From Oscillospiraceae bacterium (GTDB lineage Bacteria > Bacillota > Clostridia > Oscillospirales > Oscillospiraceae), in NCBI GenBank assembly GCA_021769865.1, contig JAETSB010000005.1:68219-132218 (forward strand): a DNA stretch of 64,000 nt, written 5' to 3'. The notes beneath the pieces were generated by a model, which made no database searches, had not been told where the DNA came from, and saw nothing but the letters and a program-made list of their open reading frames with translations. Both the position numbers and the translations under genes were made by a program. Shown here piece by piece: positions 31,610 to 38,798 of this stretch; the first letter of the stretch is position 1, and the number at the start of each line of letters is the position of its first letter.

Positions 31610-32653
31610 TCAGGCTCTGGTGTAAAAGGTCGCCCGGCCCCTTCCGTGCTTGACGAGGACGCCCTCGTCGACCAACTGCTTGAGGGAACTTTCTACGGAG
31701 GTTTTGCCCAGCGTCGGGCAGAACTCCAGGATGTCGGTCTTTGTGAATTTCCCGACCTTGCTTTCCACGGCCCGGCGCACGACTTCAATGGCAGGGAGTT
31801 TATCGCTTACCAGCTCCATGCGTTCATCGAAGTCCCGGTAGGCGGCTAAAATCACAGAGAGCAGATACTTGATGAACGGCGTGGGGTCGTCCTGGTCCTC
31901 GTGCCAGCCGCTTTGACTGGCCTCCAGGGCATTGTAGTACAGGTCTTTGTTTTTTGCAACCTTGCTTTCCAGGGAGATATACTTTCCCACATGGTAACCG
32001 GCCCGGTAGAGCAGCAGCGTGGTCAGCAGTCGGCTCATCCTGCCGTTGCCGTCGTTGAAGGGGTGAACGCAGAGAAAGTCGTGAATTGCTACCGGGATCA
32101 GGATTAACGGGTCTATCTCCTGGGTGTCGATGACACGGTTATAACTGTCGCAGATTTTTTCAATCGCCCCCGGCGTCTCATAAGGCGGCAGGGGTGTAAA
32201 CAGCACAAAGGTGTTTCCTGCCGCGTCTGTGGCGCTGATATAGTTTTGCGTGTTCTTGAAGCTGCCGCCGATTCCTTTCTCGGAATAACGGTACAGGTCC
32301 CGGTGAAGCTGGAGAATATAGCTGGGGCGCAAGGGGATGTACTCATGGCTCTCATGGATGGTGTTCAAGACATCCCGGTAGCCCATGATCTCTTTTTCGT
32401 CCCGTGTCCTGGGAGCTGTCTTATCGGCACAAAGCTGTTTCAGGCGCGTGTTCGTCGTGCGGATGCCCTCGATCTCATTGGACGCCTCCGTACTCTGCAC
32501 TTTCGCGATCTCTACCAGCCGTTCTAACTCCAAAGGCTGCTGTTTCAGCAAGATTTGCTGCCGCCCCTTGTACTCATGGATTTGAGCCACAAAGCCTAAA
32601 ATCTCGCTGTCCCAGGTCCGGTCTTTCAATTTTGTGTAGTCGAAGTCCCGCAT
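31610..32653 (-). CDS. Fic-family protein with N-terminal inhibitory motif and C-terminal winged helix
   Basis: 347 residues. The Fic core motif HPFNDGNGRMSR (H197 to R208) is complete, so AMP or nucleotide transfer to a target hydroxyl is possible. An inhibitory motif S58-x3-E62-G63 (SNEIEG) precedes it, making this a self-inhibited class II Fic. The last about 70 residues look like a winged helix (LEFCPTLGKTSVESSLKQLV). The promoter is covered by inverted repeats that the winged helix may bind. It is element cargo; a role in maintenance or defence is inference. No separate antitoxin gene is seen. Confidence 0.92.
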   Translation of the reverse strand: MRDFDYTKLKDRTWDSEILGFVAQIHEYKGRQQILLKQQPLELERLVEIAKVQSTEASNEIEGIRTTNTRLKQLCADKTAPRTRDEKEIMGYRDVLNTIHESHEYIPLRPSYILQLHRDLYRYSEKGIGGSFKNTQNYISATDAAGNTFVLFTPLPPYETPGAIEKICDSYNRVIDTQEIDPLILIPVAIHDFLCVHPFNDGNGRMSRLLTTLLLYRAGYHVGKYISLESKVAKNKDLYYNALEASQSGWHEDQDDPTPFIKYLLSVILAAYRDFDERMELVSDKLPAIEVVRRAVESKVGKFTKTDILEFCPTLGKTSVESSLKQLVDEGVLVKHGRGRATFYTRA

Positions 32654-32675
32654 ACAATCACCCTCGGTCCACTTA

Positions 32676-32715
32676 TTATCTCCCGAATCATATCATATTC
32701 TGGGAGATAATTCAA
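32676..32715 (-). promoter_or_regulatory. fic promoter overlapped by an inverted repeat
   Basis: Minus strand TTGAAT (32715-32710), 17 bp, TATGAT (32692-32687). The repeat TTATCTCCC (32676-32684) / GGGAGATAA (32702-32710) covers it, implying repression. Confidence 0.7.
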
Positions 32716-32730
32716 GGCAGTGCGAAAAGC

Positions 32731-32763
32731 AATCTCCCGAATTGCTATTATATTCGGGAGATT
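32731..32763. promoter_or_regulatory. Second inverted repeat upstream of fic
   Basis: AATCTCCCGAAT / ATTCGGGAGATT, perfect 12-bp arms with a nine-base gap, sharing the ATCTCCC half-site with the promoter repeat. A TTTTCTTTT tail on the plus strand means it could also terminate. Confidence 0.65.
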
Positions 32764-32856
32764 TTTCTTTTATACGCTATGACGGCATCCGCAAAACTGC
32801 GGGCGCCGTTTTTGTTTCTCTGTGATAAACCCTCGTCCACCGTCCCCGTAAAAATC

Positions 32857-32964
32857 AACTGCGAACCCAGCGTAAGCGGTTCGCAGTTGAAGGCGCAGAA
32901 ATTTCCCGTCCGGCGCAGTTTTCGCCGTAAGGCGGAAACGGAGCGGTAAGGGAAATTTCTGCGC
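32857..32964. repeat. Inverted-repeat cluster left of oriT
   Basis: AACTGCGAACC (32857-32867) pairs with 32878-32888, and GCGCAGAAATTTCCC (32893-32907) pairs perfectly with 32950-32964. Such stems are usual around transfer origins. The gene-free stretch 32764-33168 consists mainly of these and oriT. Confidence 0.65.
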
Positions 32965-32991
32965 GGGGTGCCGGGGTGTCCCCGGCCGCAC

Positions 32992-33030
32992 GACCTTGCC
33001 AACGGCAAGGTCTAGTGCGTTATACCGCTC
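32992..33030 (+). other. Putative oriT of the MobV relaxase
   Basis: A 9-bp hairpin GACCTTGCC, AAC, GGCAAGGTC (32992-33012) runs into TAGTGCGTTA, one base different from the pMV158 nick region TAGTGTG/TTA. The predicted nick is between 33019 and 33020, 150 bp upstream of the relaxase gene, as in MobV systems. Confidence 0.75.
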
Positions 33031-33168
33031 CGACAACCGCACGCGCAAACGGCTGGCCCCCCTTTTAAGGGCCGGGCGTTTGCGTGGGCGGGTCCCGCAT
33101 GGCGGGGCGGTATGTGAAAAAGCCCTCGTCTACCGTCTATCTATGTTTTTACGGAAGGAGTTTCTATT

Positions 33169-34140
33169 ATGCCATATGCGATCTTACGATTTGAGAAACG
33201 CAAGGGCGGTCCCGCATCCGCTCTTGAAAAGCACCACGAGCGGAAAAAGGAGCGATACGCCAGCAACCCAGATATTGACAGCAGCCGTTCTCACCTCAAC
33301 TATCATCTGGTGGAACCGCAGTTGAAATACTACGGGGAAATCCAGACTCGTATTGAAAAAGCACAGAGAGAAAACCCGAAGTGCAAGGTGCGAAAGGACA
33401 GCGTGAAATTCATCGACACCATCGTCACTGCATCGCCGGAATTTCTCGCCGCTATGAGTCCCGAGGAGGTCCGCCACTATTTCGAGCGGGCGCTTAAATT
33501 CCTTCAAAAAGAGGTTGGCGCGGAAAACATTTTCTCCGCCGTCGTCCACATGGACGAGCGCAATCCGCATATGCACTTGTGCTTTGTCCCTTTGACCAAA
33601 GACAACCGTCTGTCTGCCAAAGAGATCATGGGCGGTCGGGACAAGCTGGTTCAATGGCAGGACAGATTTCACGACTTCATGGCTGGGGAGTTTCCTCAGC
33701 TGGAACGGGGCCAATCCGCCGCTGTCACCAAGCGGAAACACGTTCCCACCTGGCTTTATAAACAGGCTCACCAGCTGACAGGGGAGATGAAGCAGATTCG
33801 GAAAGAAATCAAAAACATCGGTACGTTGAACGCCGGAAAGCAGAGAGAAAAAATCCTGAAACTGCTGATGGACTGGTATCCTCAAGTCAACGCTTTCGAG
33901 GCCAAGCTGCGGCCCTATGATGCCCAGCTGAAAATCATGGAGCAAAACGAGACGATCCTGCGGCAAAATGAGCAGCGGGCGCAGTGGCTCCAGCAGCAGG
34001 AACGGCAGGAGAAGGAATCACTGCTCTGTGAACTGCGGGAGTATCAGGATTTTATCGAGTCTATTCCGGAGGATGTGTTTGATGAGTTGAAACGGAGATA
34101 TGAGTTGAGCCAGGAGAAGCAGCAAGACCTTGGCCGCTGA
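33169..34140 (+). CDS. MobV-type relaxase (plasmid recombination/Mob_Pre protein)
   Basis: 323 residues. The MobV metal/nicking motif HMDERNPHMH (H127, D129, E130, H134, H136) and the N-terminal block NYHLVEPQ are present; the C-terminal half is coiled-coil rich. It would nick oriT upstream and pilot the strand into a recipient using another element's secretion channel. Start ATG with GGAAGGAG upstream. Shorter than plasmid Mob proteins (often 400-500), with the usual catalytic half intact. Confidence 0.9.
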   Translation: MPYAILRFEKRKGGPASALEKHHERKKERYASNPDIDSSRSHLNYHLVEPQLKYYGEIQTRIEKAQRENPKCKVRKDSVKFIDTIVTASPEFLAAMSPEEVRHYFERALKFLQKEVGAENIFSAVVHMDERNPHMHLCFVPLTKDNRLSAKEIMGGRDKLVQWQDRFHDFMAGEFPQLERGQSAAVTKRKHVPTWLYKQAHQLTGEMKQIRKEIKNIGTLNAGKQREKILKLLMDWYPQVNAFEAKLRPYDAQLKIMEQNETILRQNEQRAQWLQQQERQEKESLLCELREYQDFIESIPEDVFDELKRRYELSQEKQQDLGR

Positions 34141-34250
34141 CAGACACACCTTGCTGTCTCATAGAACGAGGCGGAAAATACACCGCTGTCCTGAATCTCT
34201 ACGATGAAACCGGGAAACGCAGACAAAAGTCGATTGCCCTGGGCATCCCG

Positions 34251-35384
34251 GTGAAGGGTAACAAGCGGAAAGCCCAGGCCCGCCTGGAAGAGCTGAAGCA
34301 GGCATACAGGAGACCAGAAACCGTCCTGGAGCAGACGAAAGCGGAGTCTCCGCTGTTCGCCGATTTTTTGCGGGAGTGGCTGAAGGTCACCGCTCCCACC
34401 ATTGAGCGGACAACGTATCGGAGCTACGAAAACATGATCGACGCCCGGCTGGACCCTTTCTTTCGGGAACGCCGTCTGCGGCTGTGCGACGTCGAGCCGC
34501 GCCATATCCGGGATTTGCACGAGTCCATTTTTCAGGACGGCTGTAACGCGAATACGGTCATCCACTACCATGCGGTAGTCCGCAAAGCCCTGCAATACGC
34601 TGTAAAAAACGAATTGATCCGCGAGAATGCTGCGGATAAGGTGGACCGCCCAAAGAAGGGGAAATACTTGGCGGCGTTCTACTCCAAGGAGGAGCTGGCC
34701 GCTCTGTTTGAAGCCGCCAAGGATGACTCCATGTCCGTGGTCATCCAGCTTGCCGCCTACTACGGCCTCCGCCGCAGCGAGGTGCTGGGCATTCGCTGGA
34801 GCGCCGTGGATTTCGAGCGGGGAACCATCTCCATCAACCACAAGGTGACGGAGGGGAAGGTGGACGGGAAAGAAACGCTCTTTACCGAGGACAAGCTGAA
34901 AACCAAATCCAGTTTCCGCACCCTGCCGCTGATCCCCGCCGTGCGGGAATTGCTTTTAGAGCAGAAAGAAAAACAGGAACGCTTTCGCGCCCTGTTCAAA
35001 AAGTCTTATTGCACCGATTATTTGGATTATGTCTGTGTAGACGAGATGGGCCAGTTGTTCCGGCCTAACTACGTTACGGATCATTTCAAGCTGCTGCTGC
35101 ACCGTCACGGCTTGCGGCATATCCGCTTCCATGATCTCAGGCATAGCTGCGCGTCGCTTTTGCTCAGTCAGGGCATCGCCATGAAGCAGATTCAGGACTG
35201 GCTGGGCCACTCCACCTTCGCCACTACTGCTGATATTTACTCCCATCTGGACTTCAACTCCAAGCAGGAGTCGGCGGAGGCCATTTCTGCGGCGTTCGCG
35301 CCCAGCGCTTCCCCCGGTGAACCCGAGGAAAATGAGGAACCGGAAGAGGATGCGCCGGGCTTCGGGATGTCCATGAGCATGTGA
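34251..35384 (+). CDS. Tyrosine-type site-specific integrase
   Basis: 377 residues from the first conventional start, GTG 34251. The coding frame clearly continues upstream (ERGGKYTAVLNLYDETGKRR, an arm-binding domain) to about 34137, where only CTG, ATA and ATT are available; CTG 34137 overlaps the relaxase stop (CTGA). Core-binding domain (LREWLKVTAPTIERTTYRSY) and catalytic residues GLRRSE (Arg), HDLRHS (His/Arg), LGHST (His) and DIYSH (Tyr) are complete. It should catalyse insertion at the tRNA-Ser anticodon loop. The HTH gene overlaps its stop (ATGA). Confidence 0.93.
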   Translation: MKGNKRKAQARLEELKQAYRRPETVLEQTKAESPLFADFLREWLKVTAPTIERTTYRSYENMIDARLDPFFRERRLRLCDVEPRHIRDLHESIFQDGCNANTVIHYHAVVRKALQYAVKNELIRENAADKVDRPKKGKYLAAFYSKEELAALFEAAKDDSMSVVIQLAAYYGLRRSEVLGIRWSAVDFERGTISINHKVTEGKVDGKETLFTEDKLKTKSSFRTLPLIPAVRELLLEQKEKQERFRALFKKSYCTDYLDYVCVDEMGQLFRPNYVTDHFKLLLHRHGLRHIRFHDLRHSCASLLLSQGIAMKQIQDWLGHSTFATTADIYSHLDFNSKQESAEAISAAFAPSASPGEPEENEEPEEDAPGFGMSMSM

Positions 35385-35983
35385 GGTGCCACATGGGCTA
35401 CGAATACTTACGGGAACAATATCCCGAAATCATCTCCAAAGATCAGCTTTACCGCATCTGCCATATCAGCAAGCGCAAGGCCCGGTGGTTATTGGAAAAC
35501 GGCATCATTCCCTGCGAGGACTCCGGAAAGCAGACCCGGCGGTTTCACATTCGTCTGGAGGATGTGATTATGTTCCTGGAACGACGGGACGCTGGGCTGT
35601 TGCAGGCAGAGATTCCCGTCGGCATCTTCTCCAGCGGAGTCCATTCTTCCGCACAGCCTCGTCAAACGCTGGACAGCGGGGCGCTGTGCGCCTTTCTACT
35701 GGAGCGGTGGGCAGACGCTCCCGATATGCTCACCGTCCAACAAGCGGCCTCCCTGTGCGGCTACAGGTCGGCGGCCATCAACAACTGGATTGGGAAGGGG
35801 CGAATGACGGCTGTTCCATGCCGGGGAAGGAATCTGATTCCCAAGGAATCTCTTGCGGATCGGCTGGCGTCCCGAGAAGTACAGTTATCTTCTAACCGTC
35901 CGGAGTTCTACATCGAATTGCTGAAGGAATTTCAGGCAAAAGAACAAACCAGCGGCATGGAATGGGGGCCCATGTCACTGTAA
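35381..35983 (+). CDS. Two-HTH DNA-binding protein, excisionase-like
   Basis: 200 residues. Two helix-turn-helix segments of the AlpA/excisionase kind are visible: near 22-66 (LYRICHISKRKARWLLENGI) and near 115-155 (MLTVQQAASLCGYRSAAINN). It overlaps the integrase by four bases and probably directs excision or controls the element's genes. A second ATG at 35393 is in frame. Confidence 0.75.
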   Translation: MRCHMGYEYLREQYPEIISKDQLYRICHISKRKARWLLENGIIPCEDSGKQTRRFHIRLEDVIMFLERRDAGLLQAEIPVGIFSSGVHSSAQPRQTLDSGALCAFLLERWADAPDMLTVQQAASLCGYRSAAINNWIGKGRMTAVPCRGRNLIPKESLADRLASREVQLSSNRPEFYIELLKEFQAKEQTSGMEWGPMSL

Positions 35984-36023
35984 AATGACAAAAAGTATCT
36001 TCTGCCTCAAAAGGTAAGGCTTT

Positions 36024-36518
36024 CTATGCCCCTAATTGCCCCAAGAAAATAGCCAAGATTACCACAAATACAACCACGGTTATTCCCACCAAAATGACTG
36101 CCGTTTTGCCAAGTGGCCTCGCTGTCTTTGGATCAGCCCCTTTCTCGTTTGGAAAGTAATGCTGCGTTGGAGAGTACGGCTGTCTTTTTTGGGGCGGCTT
36201 CTGCTCAGCTTTTGCTGCTGCCGCAAGCGGGTCTTGCTGCCTCAAAATACGAGCATGAAACCCCTCAAGCCACTCAATATCACGAGCTTCGCAGTTTACC
36301 GCCGCCATCTCATGCGCGATTTGATTCCGCAGCCATCGAACCCGCTTTAAATTCCGATAGTCTTCGTCCCATGATGGTACCCCGCGCCGTTTATAAGAGG
36401 GGATTTGCTCCATCTCGTCAATATATTTGCTGATGCCATGTCGGCACGAAAATATGTCGCCGCAAATTCTGTCCACCCGTTTAAACTCATCAAACAGTTT
36501 CTCATCATTCTCTAACAT
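36024..36518 (-). CDS. Hypothetical tail-anchored membrane protein
   Basis: 164 residues from ATG 36518 (GGAGGCGGAGAG upstream); a longer in-frame reading would run through the tRNA gene and is rejected. The N-terminal about 95 residues are helical and charged (DEMEQIPSYKRRGVPSWDED), then a Pro/Gln-rich linker and one C-terminal membrane helix (VILVGITVVVFVVILAIFLG) with no signal peptide. I do not recognise the family. It is element cargo, convergent with the HTH gene. Confidence 0.7.
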   Translation of the reverse strand: MLENDEKLFDEFKRVDRICGDIFSCRHGISKYIDEMEQIPSYKRRGVPSWDEDYRNLKRVRWLRNQIAHEMAAVNCEARDIEWLEGFHARILRQQDPLAAAAKAEQKPPQKRQPYSPTQHYFPNEKGADPKTARPLGKTAVILVGITVVVFVVILAIFLGQLGA

Positions 36519-36618
36519 CTCTCCGCCTCCACCCGAAAGATTGGGAGTTGTCCATGTTTTAATATTGCGCCCCTCGGGGATACAAGAAAAGGCACGATTA
36601 TTTCGTGCCCTTTCCTGT

Positions 36619-36710
36619 TGGCGGAGATGGAGAGATTCGAACTCTCGCGCGCTTTTTAGGCGCCTACTGCATTTCGAGTGCAGACCCTTCAACCACTTGG
36701 GTACATCTCC
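36619..36710 (-). tRNA. tRNA-Ser(CGA), complete, carried by the element
   Basis: 92 nt with encoded CCA. Acceptor GGAGATG/CATCTCC, D arm CCC/GGG, anticodon stem CTGCA/TGCAG around CTCGAAA, long serine variable arm, T arm GAGAG/CTCTC with TTCGAAT. All stems pair. It differs at many positions from the split host tRNA-Ser(CGA) but has the same anticodon, so it can supply the decoding function lost by the insertion. Confidence 0.95.
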
Positions 36711-36733
36711 ACATATTTTCTTTTCCGGGACAT

Positions 36734-36748
36734 CTGTTAGCAAACTGT
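36734..36748 (+). repeat. Putative integrase arm-type site, right end
   Basis: CTGTTAGCAAACTGT, same orientation as 31590-31604, about 90 bp inside the right core. Confidence 0.6.
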
Positions 36749-36839
36749 TGGCATTTTAAGAAGTTTCTCGGCAGCGGAAACTGCAAAATCCCTGCTTTTA
36801 TGCGGCTTTGCGGCTTCAGCCCGGACACTTCGCCGTACG

Positions 36840-36881
36840 GATTTCGAGTCAGGCTCGTTATGACCACTTCGATACGTCTCC
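36840..36881 (-). pseudogene. 5' half of the interrupted host tRNA-Ser(CGA), containing the right att core
   Basis: Minus strand from GGAGACG at 36881: acceptor 5' strand, D arm, anticodon 5' strand CCTGA and the loop, ending in the core GACTCGAAATC (36850-36840). Beyond the core the sequence (CGTACGG...) cannot form the anticodon or acceptor stems, so the element does not rebuild this tRNA. Confidence 0.9.
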
Positions 36882-36917
36882 ATAGTATAATTATTCCGTT
36901 TTCGGCACAGATAACAT

Positions 36918-36959
36918 GATTTTGAGTCAGGGCCGTTATAACCACTTCGATACCGCTGC
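36918..36959 (-). pseudogene. 5' half of a tRNA-Leu(CAA), 3' half missing
   Basis: Starts GCAGCGG at 36959, has the same D-arm style as the adjacent serine half, anticodon stem CCTGA and loop CTCAAAA (anticodon CAA), then stops being tRNA-like after GACTCAAAATC, the same position as the serine att core. No matching 3' half is visible in the window. Confidence 0.75.
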
Positions 36960-36972
36960 ATAGATCTTGTTT

Positions 36973-37001
36973 ATTATGCCACACTTTCCCGCCCGTTGCA
37001 A
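36973..37001 (-). promoter_or_regulatory. Promoter of the broken tRNA pair
   Basis: Minus strand TTGCAA (37001-36996), 17 bp, CATAAT (36978-36973), 14 bases before the tRNA-Leu 5' end. Confidence 0.65.
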
Positions 37002-37003
37002 GA

Positions 37004-37031
37004 GGGACGGGAAAATTCCCGTCCCTTTTTT
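37004..37031 (+). terminator. Hairpin with T-run overlapping the methyltransferase stop
   Basis: GGGACGGGAA, AA, TTCCCGTCCC, TTTTTT. The T-run serves plus-strand transcripts leaving the element; on the minus strand the hairpin may still end the methyltransferase message. Confidence 0.7.
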
Positions 37032-38139
37032 ACCTCCCGTAGAAAAACGCGTCGCATTTCAGCATTCCGTTGTACAGCTTCCGCTTCTTATCCGCCGGGC
37101 GGCCGAAGCACCGCTCAAACTCCGTGTGGGAGCTCAGCACGATCACCCGCCACTTGGGCGGCAGGCCCTCCAGCGCCTTGCCGAACGCCTGATACAGCGC
37201 CTCCGCCTCCCGCTTCTCCAGCAGCCGCTCGCCGTAGGGAGGATTCGTCACCAGCTGCCCGTACTCGCTGCTTCGGTGGAACTTCCCCGCGTCCGCCTCC
37301 TCGAAGCGCACGCAGTCCTCCACCCCCGCCAGGGCCGCGTTGTGCCGGGCCAGCTCCACCGCCGCAGGGTCGACGTCCCCGCCCCAGATGTCGTAACGCC
37401 CGTGGAACTCCCTGTCCTGCGCCTCCTCCGCCGCGTCCATCCACAGCTTCGGGTCCATGGACTTCCACCGCTGGGCGGCGAAACGCCGGTCCAGGCCCGG
37501 CGCCCGGTTCTTCGCGATCAGCGCCGCCTCGATGGGAATGGTGCCGGAGCCGCAGAAGGGGTCGCAGAAGGGGTCCTTCCCCCGGTAGCGGGACAGGGTC
37601 ACCAGCGCCGCCGCCAGGGTCTCCCGCAGGGGCGCACCCATATTCTGAGCCCGGTAGCCCCGCTTGTAGAGCCCCTCGCCGGAGGTATCCAGATACAAAG
37701 ACGCCCGGTCCTTGACGATGGCAAACTGGATCTGATACCGGCTCCCCGTCTCCGGCAGGGTCTCACAGCCGTAGGCATTTCCCAGCCGCCGCGCCGCCGC
37801 CTTCTTCACGATGGCCTGGCAGGCGGGGACGGAGTGGAGGGTGGAATTCAGAGAATAGCCCTTCACGGGAAATTCTCCCTCCCGGGGGATGAACTCCTCC
37901 CAGGGCAGGGCCAGCACGCCCTGAAACAGCGACTCGAAGTCCGGGGCGGGGAAGGCCCCCAGTTCCATCAGCACCCGGGCCCCGCAGCGCAGATTGATAT
38001 TCAGCCGGGCAATATCCGCCAGGCCGCCGTCACAGTGGACCCGGCCGTTTTCCGCCCGGACGTTGGGGAGGCCCAGGCGCTTCATCTCGTCGGCCACCAG
38101 GGCTTCCAGGCCCAGCAGGCAGGGAATCGTCAGAATCAA
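37030..38139 (-). CDS. THUMP-domain class I RNA methyltransferase, RlmL/YpsC-like
   Basis: 369 residues. An N-terminal THUMP-type region is followed by a Rossmann methyltransferase with FCDPFCGSGTIPIEAALIA (SAM loop) and TNPPYGERL, the N6A/N2G-type catalytic motif. Homologues methylate 23S rRNA guanine (G2445 in E. coli); YpsC is the Bacillus counterpart. The start ATG is poorly defined but matches the family N-terminus (TIPCLLGLEALVADEMKRLG). Single-gene unit. Confidence 0.9.
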   Translation of the reverse strand: MILTIPCLLGLEALVADEMKRLGLPNVRAENGRVHCDGGLADIARLNINLRCGARVLMELGAFPAPDFESLFQGVLALPWEEFIPREGEFPVKGYSLNSTLHSVPACQAIVKKAAARRLGNAYGCETLPETGSRYQIQFAIVKDRASLYLDTSGEGLYKRGYRAQNMGAPLRETLAAALVTLSRYRGKDPFCDPFCGSGTIPIEAALIAKNRAPGLDRRFAAQRWKSMDPKLWMDAAEEAQDREFHGRYDIWGGDVDPAAVELARHNAALAGVEDCVRFEEADAGKFHRSSEYGQLVTNPPYGERLLEKREAEALYQAFGKALEGLPPKWRVIVLSSHTEFERCFGRPADKKRKLYNGMLKCDAFFYGR

Positions 38140-38282
38140 AGGGGCCGCCTCCTTCCGCTTGGATGGTCTTTGCGCTTAGTATAGCAGGTGTTTTCGGGGT
38201 TTTCAACTCCTTCGACGAGACGCTTTTCGGGGCCTTTGTGAATTGTTACTGAAATGAAACACTTTTTCTCCCCCGGGTATGC

Positions 38283-38288
38283 TATACT
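38283..38288 (+). promoter_or_regulatory. Extended -10 element of the nfeD operon
   Basis: TGCTATACT with TG one base upstream of TATACT; no good -35 box. Confidence 0.5.
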
Positions 38289-38327
38289 GAATATGAAAGC
38301 TGAGGCCCATTGGAAGGGAGGCACTCT

Positions 38328-38798
38328 ATGAACATTTTCATCTGGCTCTGGCTGGGGGCCATCGTCCTCTTCGGCGTGGCCGAGGTGGTCACGGAGAGCA
38401 TGGTCTCCATCTGGTTTGTGGCCGGGTCCCTGGCGGCCCTCGTCACCTGCATGTCCGGCTGGTCCCTGGGCGGGCTGACCCCGGAGGCGACCCAGGTGCT
38501 GGTGTTCGCCGTGGCGTCCGCCGTGACACTGGCGCTCACCCGGCCCCTGGTCCGCCGTTTTCTGACAAAACCCCATATCCCCACCAATTCCGACCGCCTT
38601 CCCGGTATGGTGGCCAAGGTCACCGAGGCCGTGGACAATGAGCGGTCCTCCGGCGCCGTCTACGTGGACGGCAAGACCTGGACCGCCCGCAGCACGGACG
38701 GCTCCGTGATCCCCGCCGGGACCCAGGTAACCGTACAGAAGATCGAGGGCGTCAAGCTCCTGGTCCAATATTCAGAGAAAGTGGAGGCAGTGAAGTAA
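38328..38798 (+). CDS. NfeD-family membrane protein
   Basis: 156 residues from ATG 38328 (GGGAGGCAC upstream). Two to three membrane helices (FIWLWLGAIVLFGVAEVV, then a helix near 45-65) are followed by an OB-fold (SGAVYVDGKTWTARS) typical of short NfeD proteins, which partner SPFH proteins. Its stop overlaps the next start by one base (TAATG), so the pair is co-translated. Function in membrane organisation is inferred from the family. Confidence 0.88.
   Translation: MNIFIWLWLGAIVLFGVAEVVTESMVSIWFVAGSLAALVTCMSGWSLGGLTPEATQVLVFAVASAVTLALTRPLVRRFLTKPHIPTNSDRLPGMVAKVTEAVDNERSSGAVYVDGKTWTARSTDGSVIPAGTQVTVQKIEGVKLLVQYSEKVEAVK

Larger units (their letters stand above)
31428..36850. mobile_element. 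5.4-kb integrative mobilizable element inserted in tRNA-Ser(CGA)
   Basis: Bounded by an 11-bp direct repeat GATTTCGAGTC (31428-31438 and 36840-36850) that is the tRNA anticodon loop. In order it carries a Fic-domain gene, oriT, MobV relaxase, tyrosine integrase, an HTH/excisionase-like gene, a tail-anchored protein gene and a full tRNA-Ser(CGA). There are no conjugation genes, so transfer would need a helper. Codon use in the relaxase region is less GC-rich than the host. A 15-bp repeat CTGTTAGCAAACTGT near both ends suits integrase arm sites. Confidence 0.85.

Noticed and set aside
36519-36743. N-terminal extension of the tail-anchored protein gene
   Set aside because: The extension is the translated tRNA-Ser gene; the ATG at 36518 has its own ribosome site.
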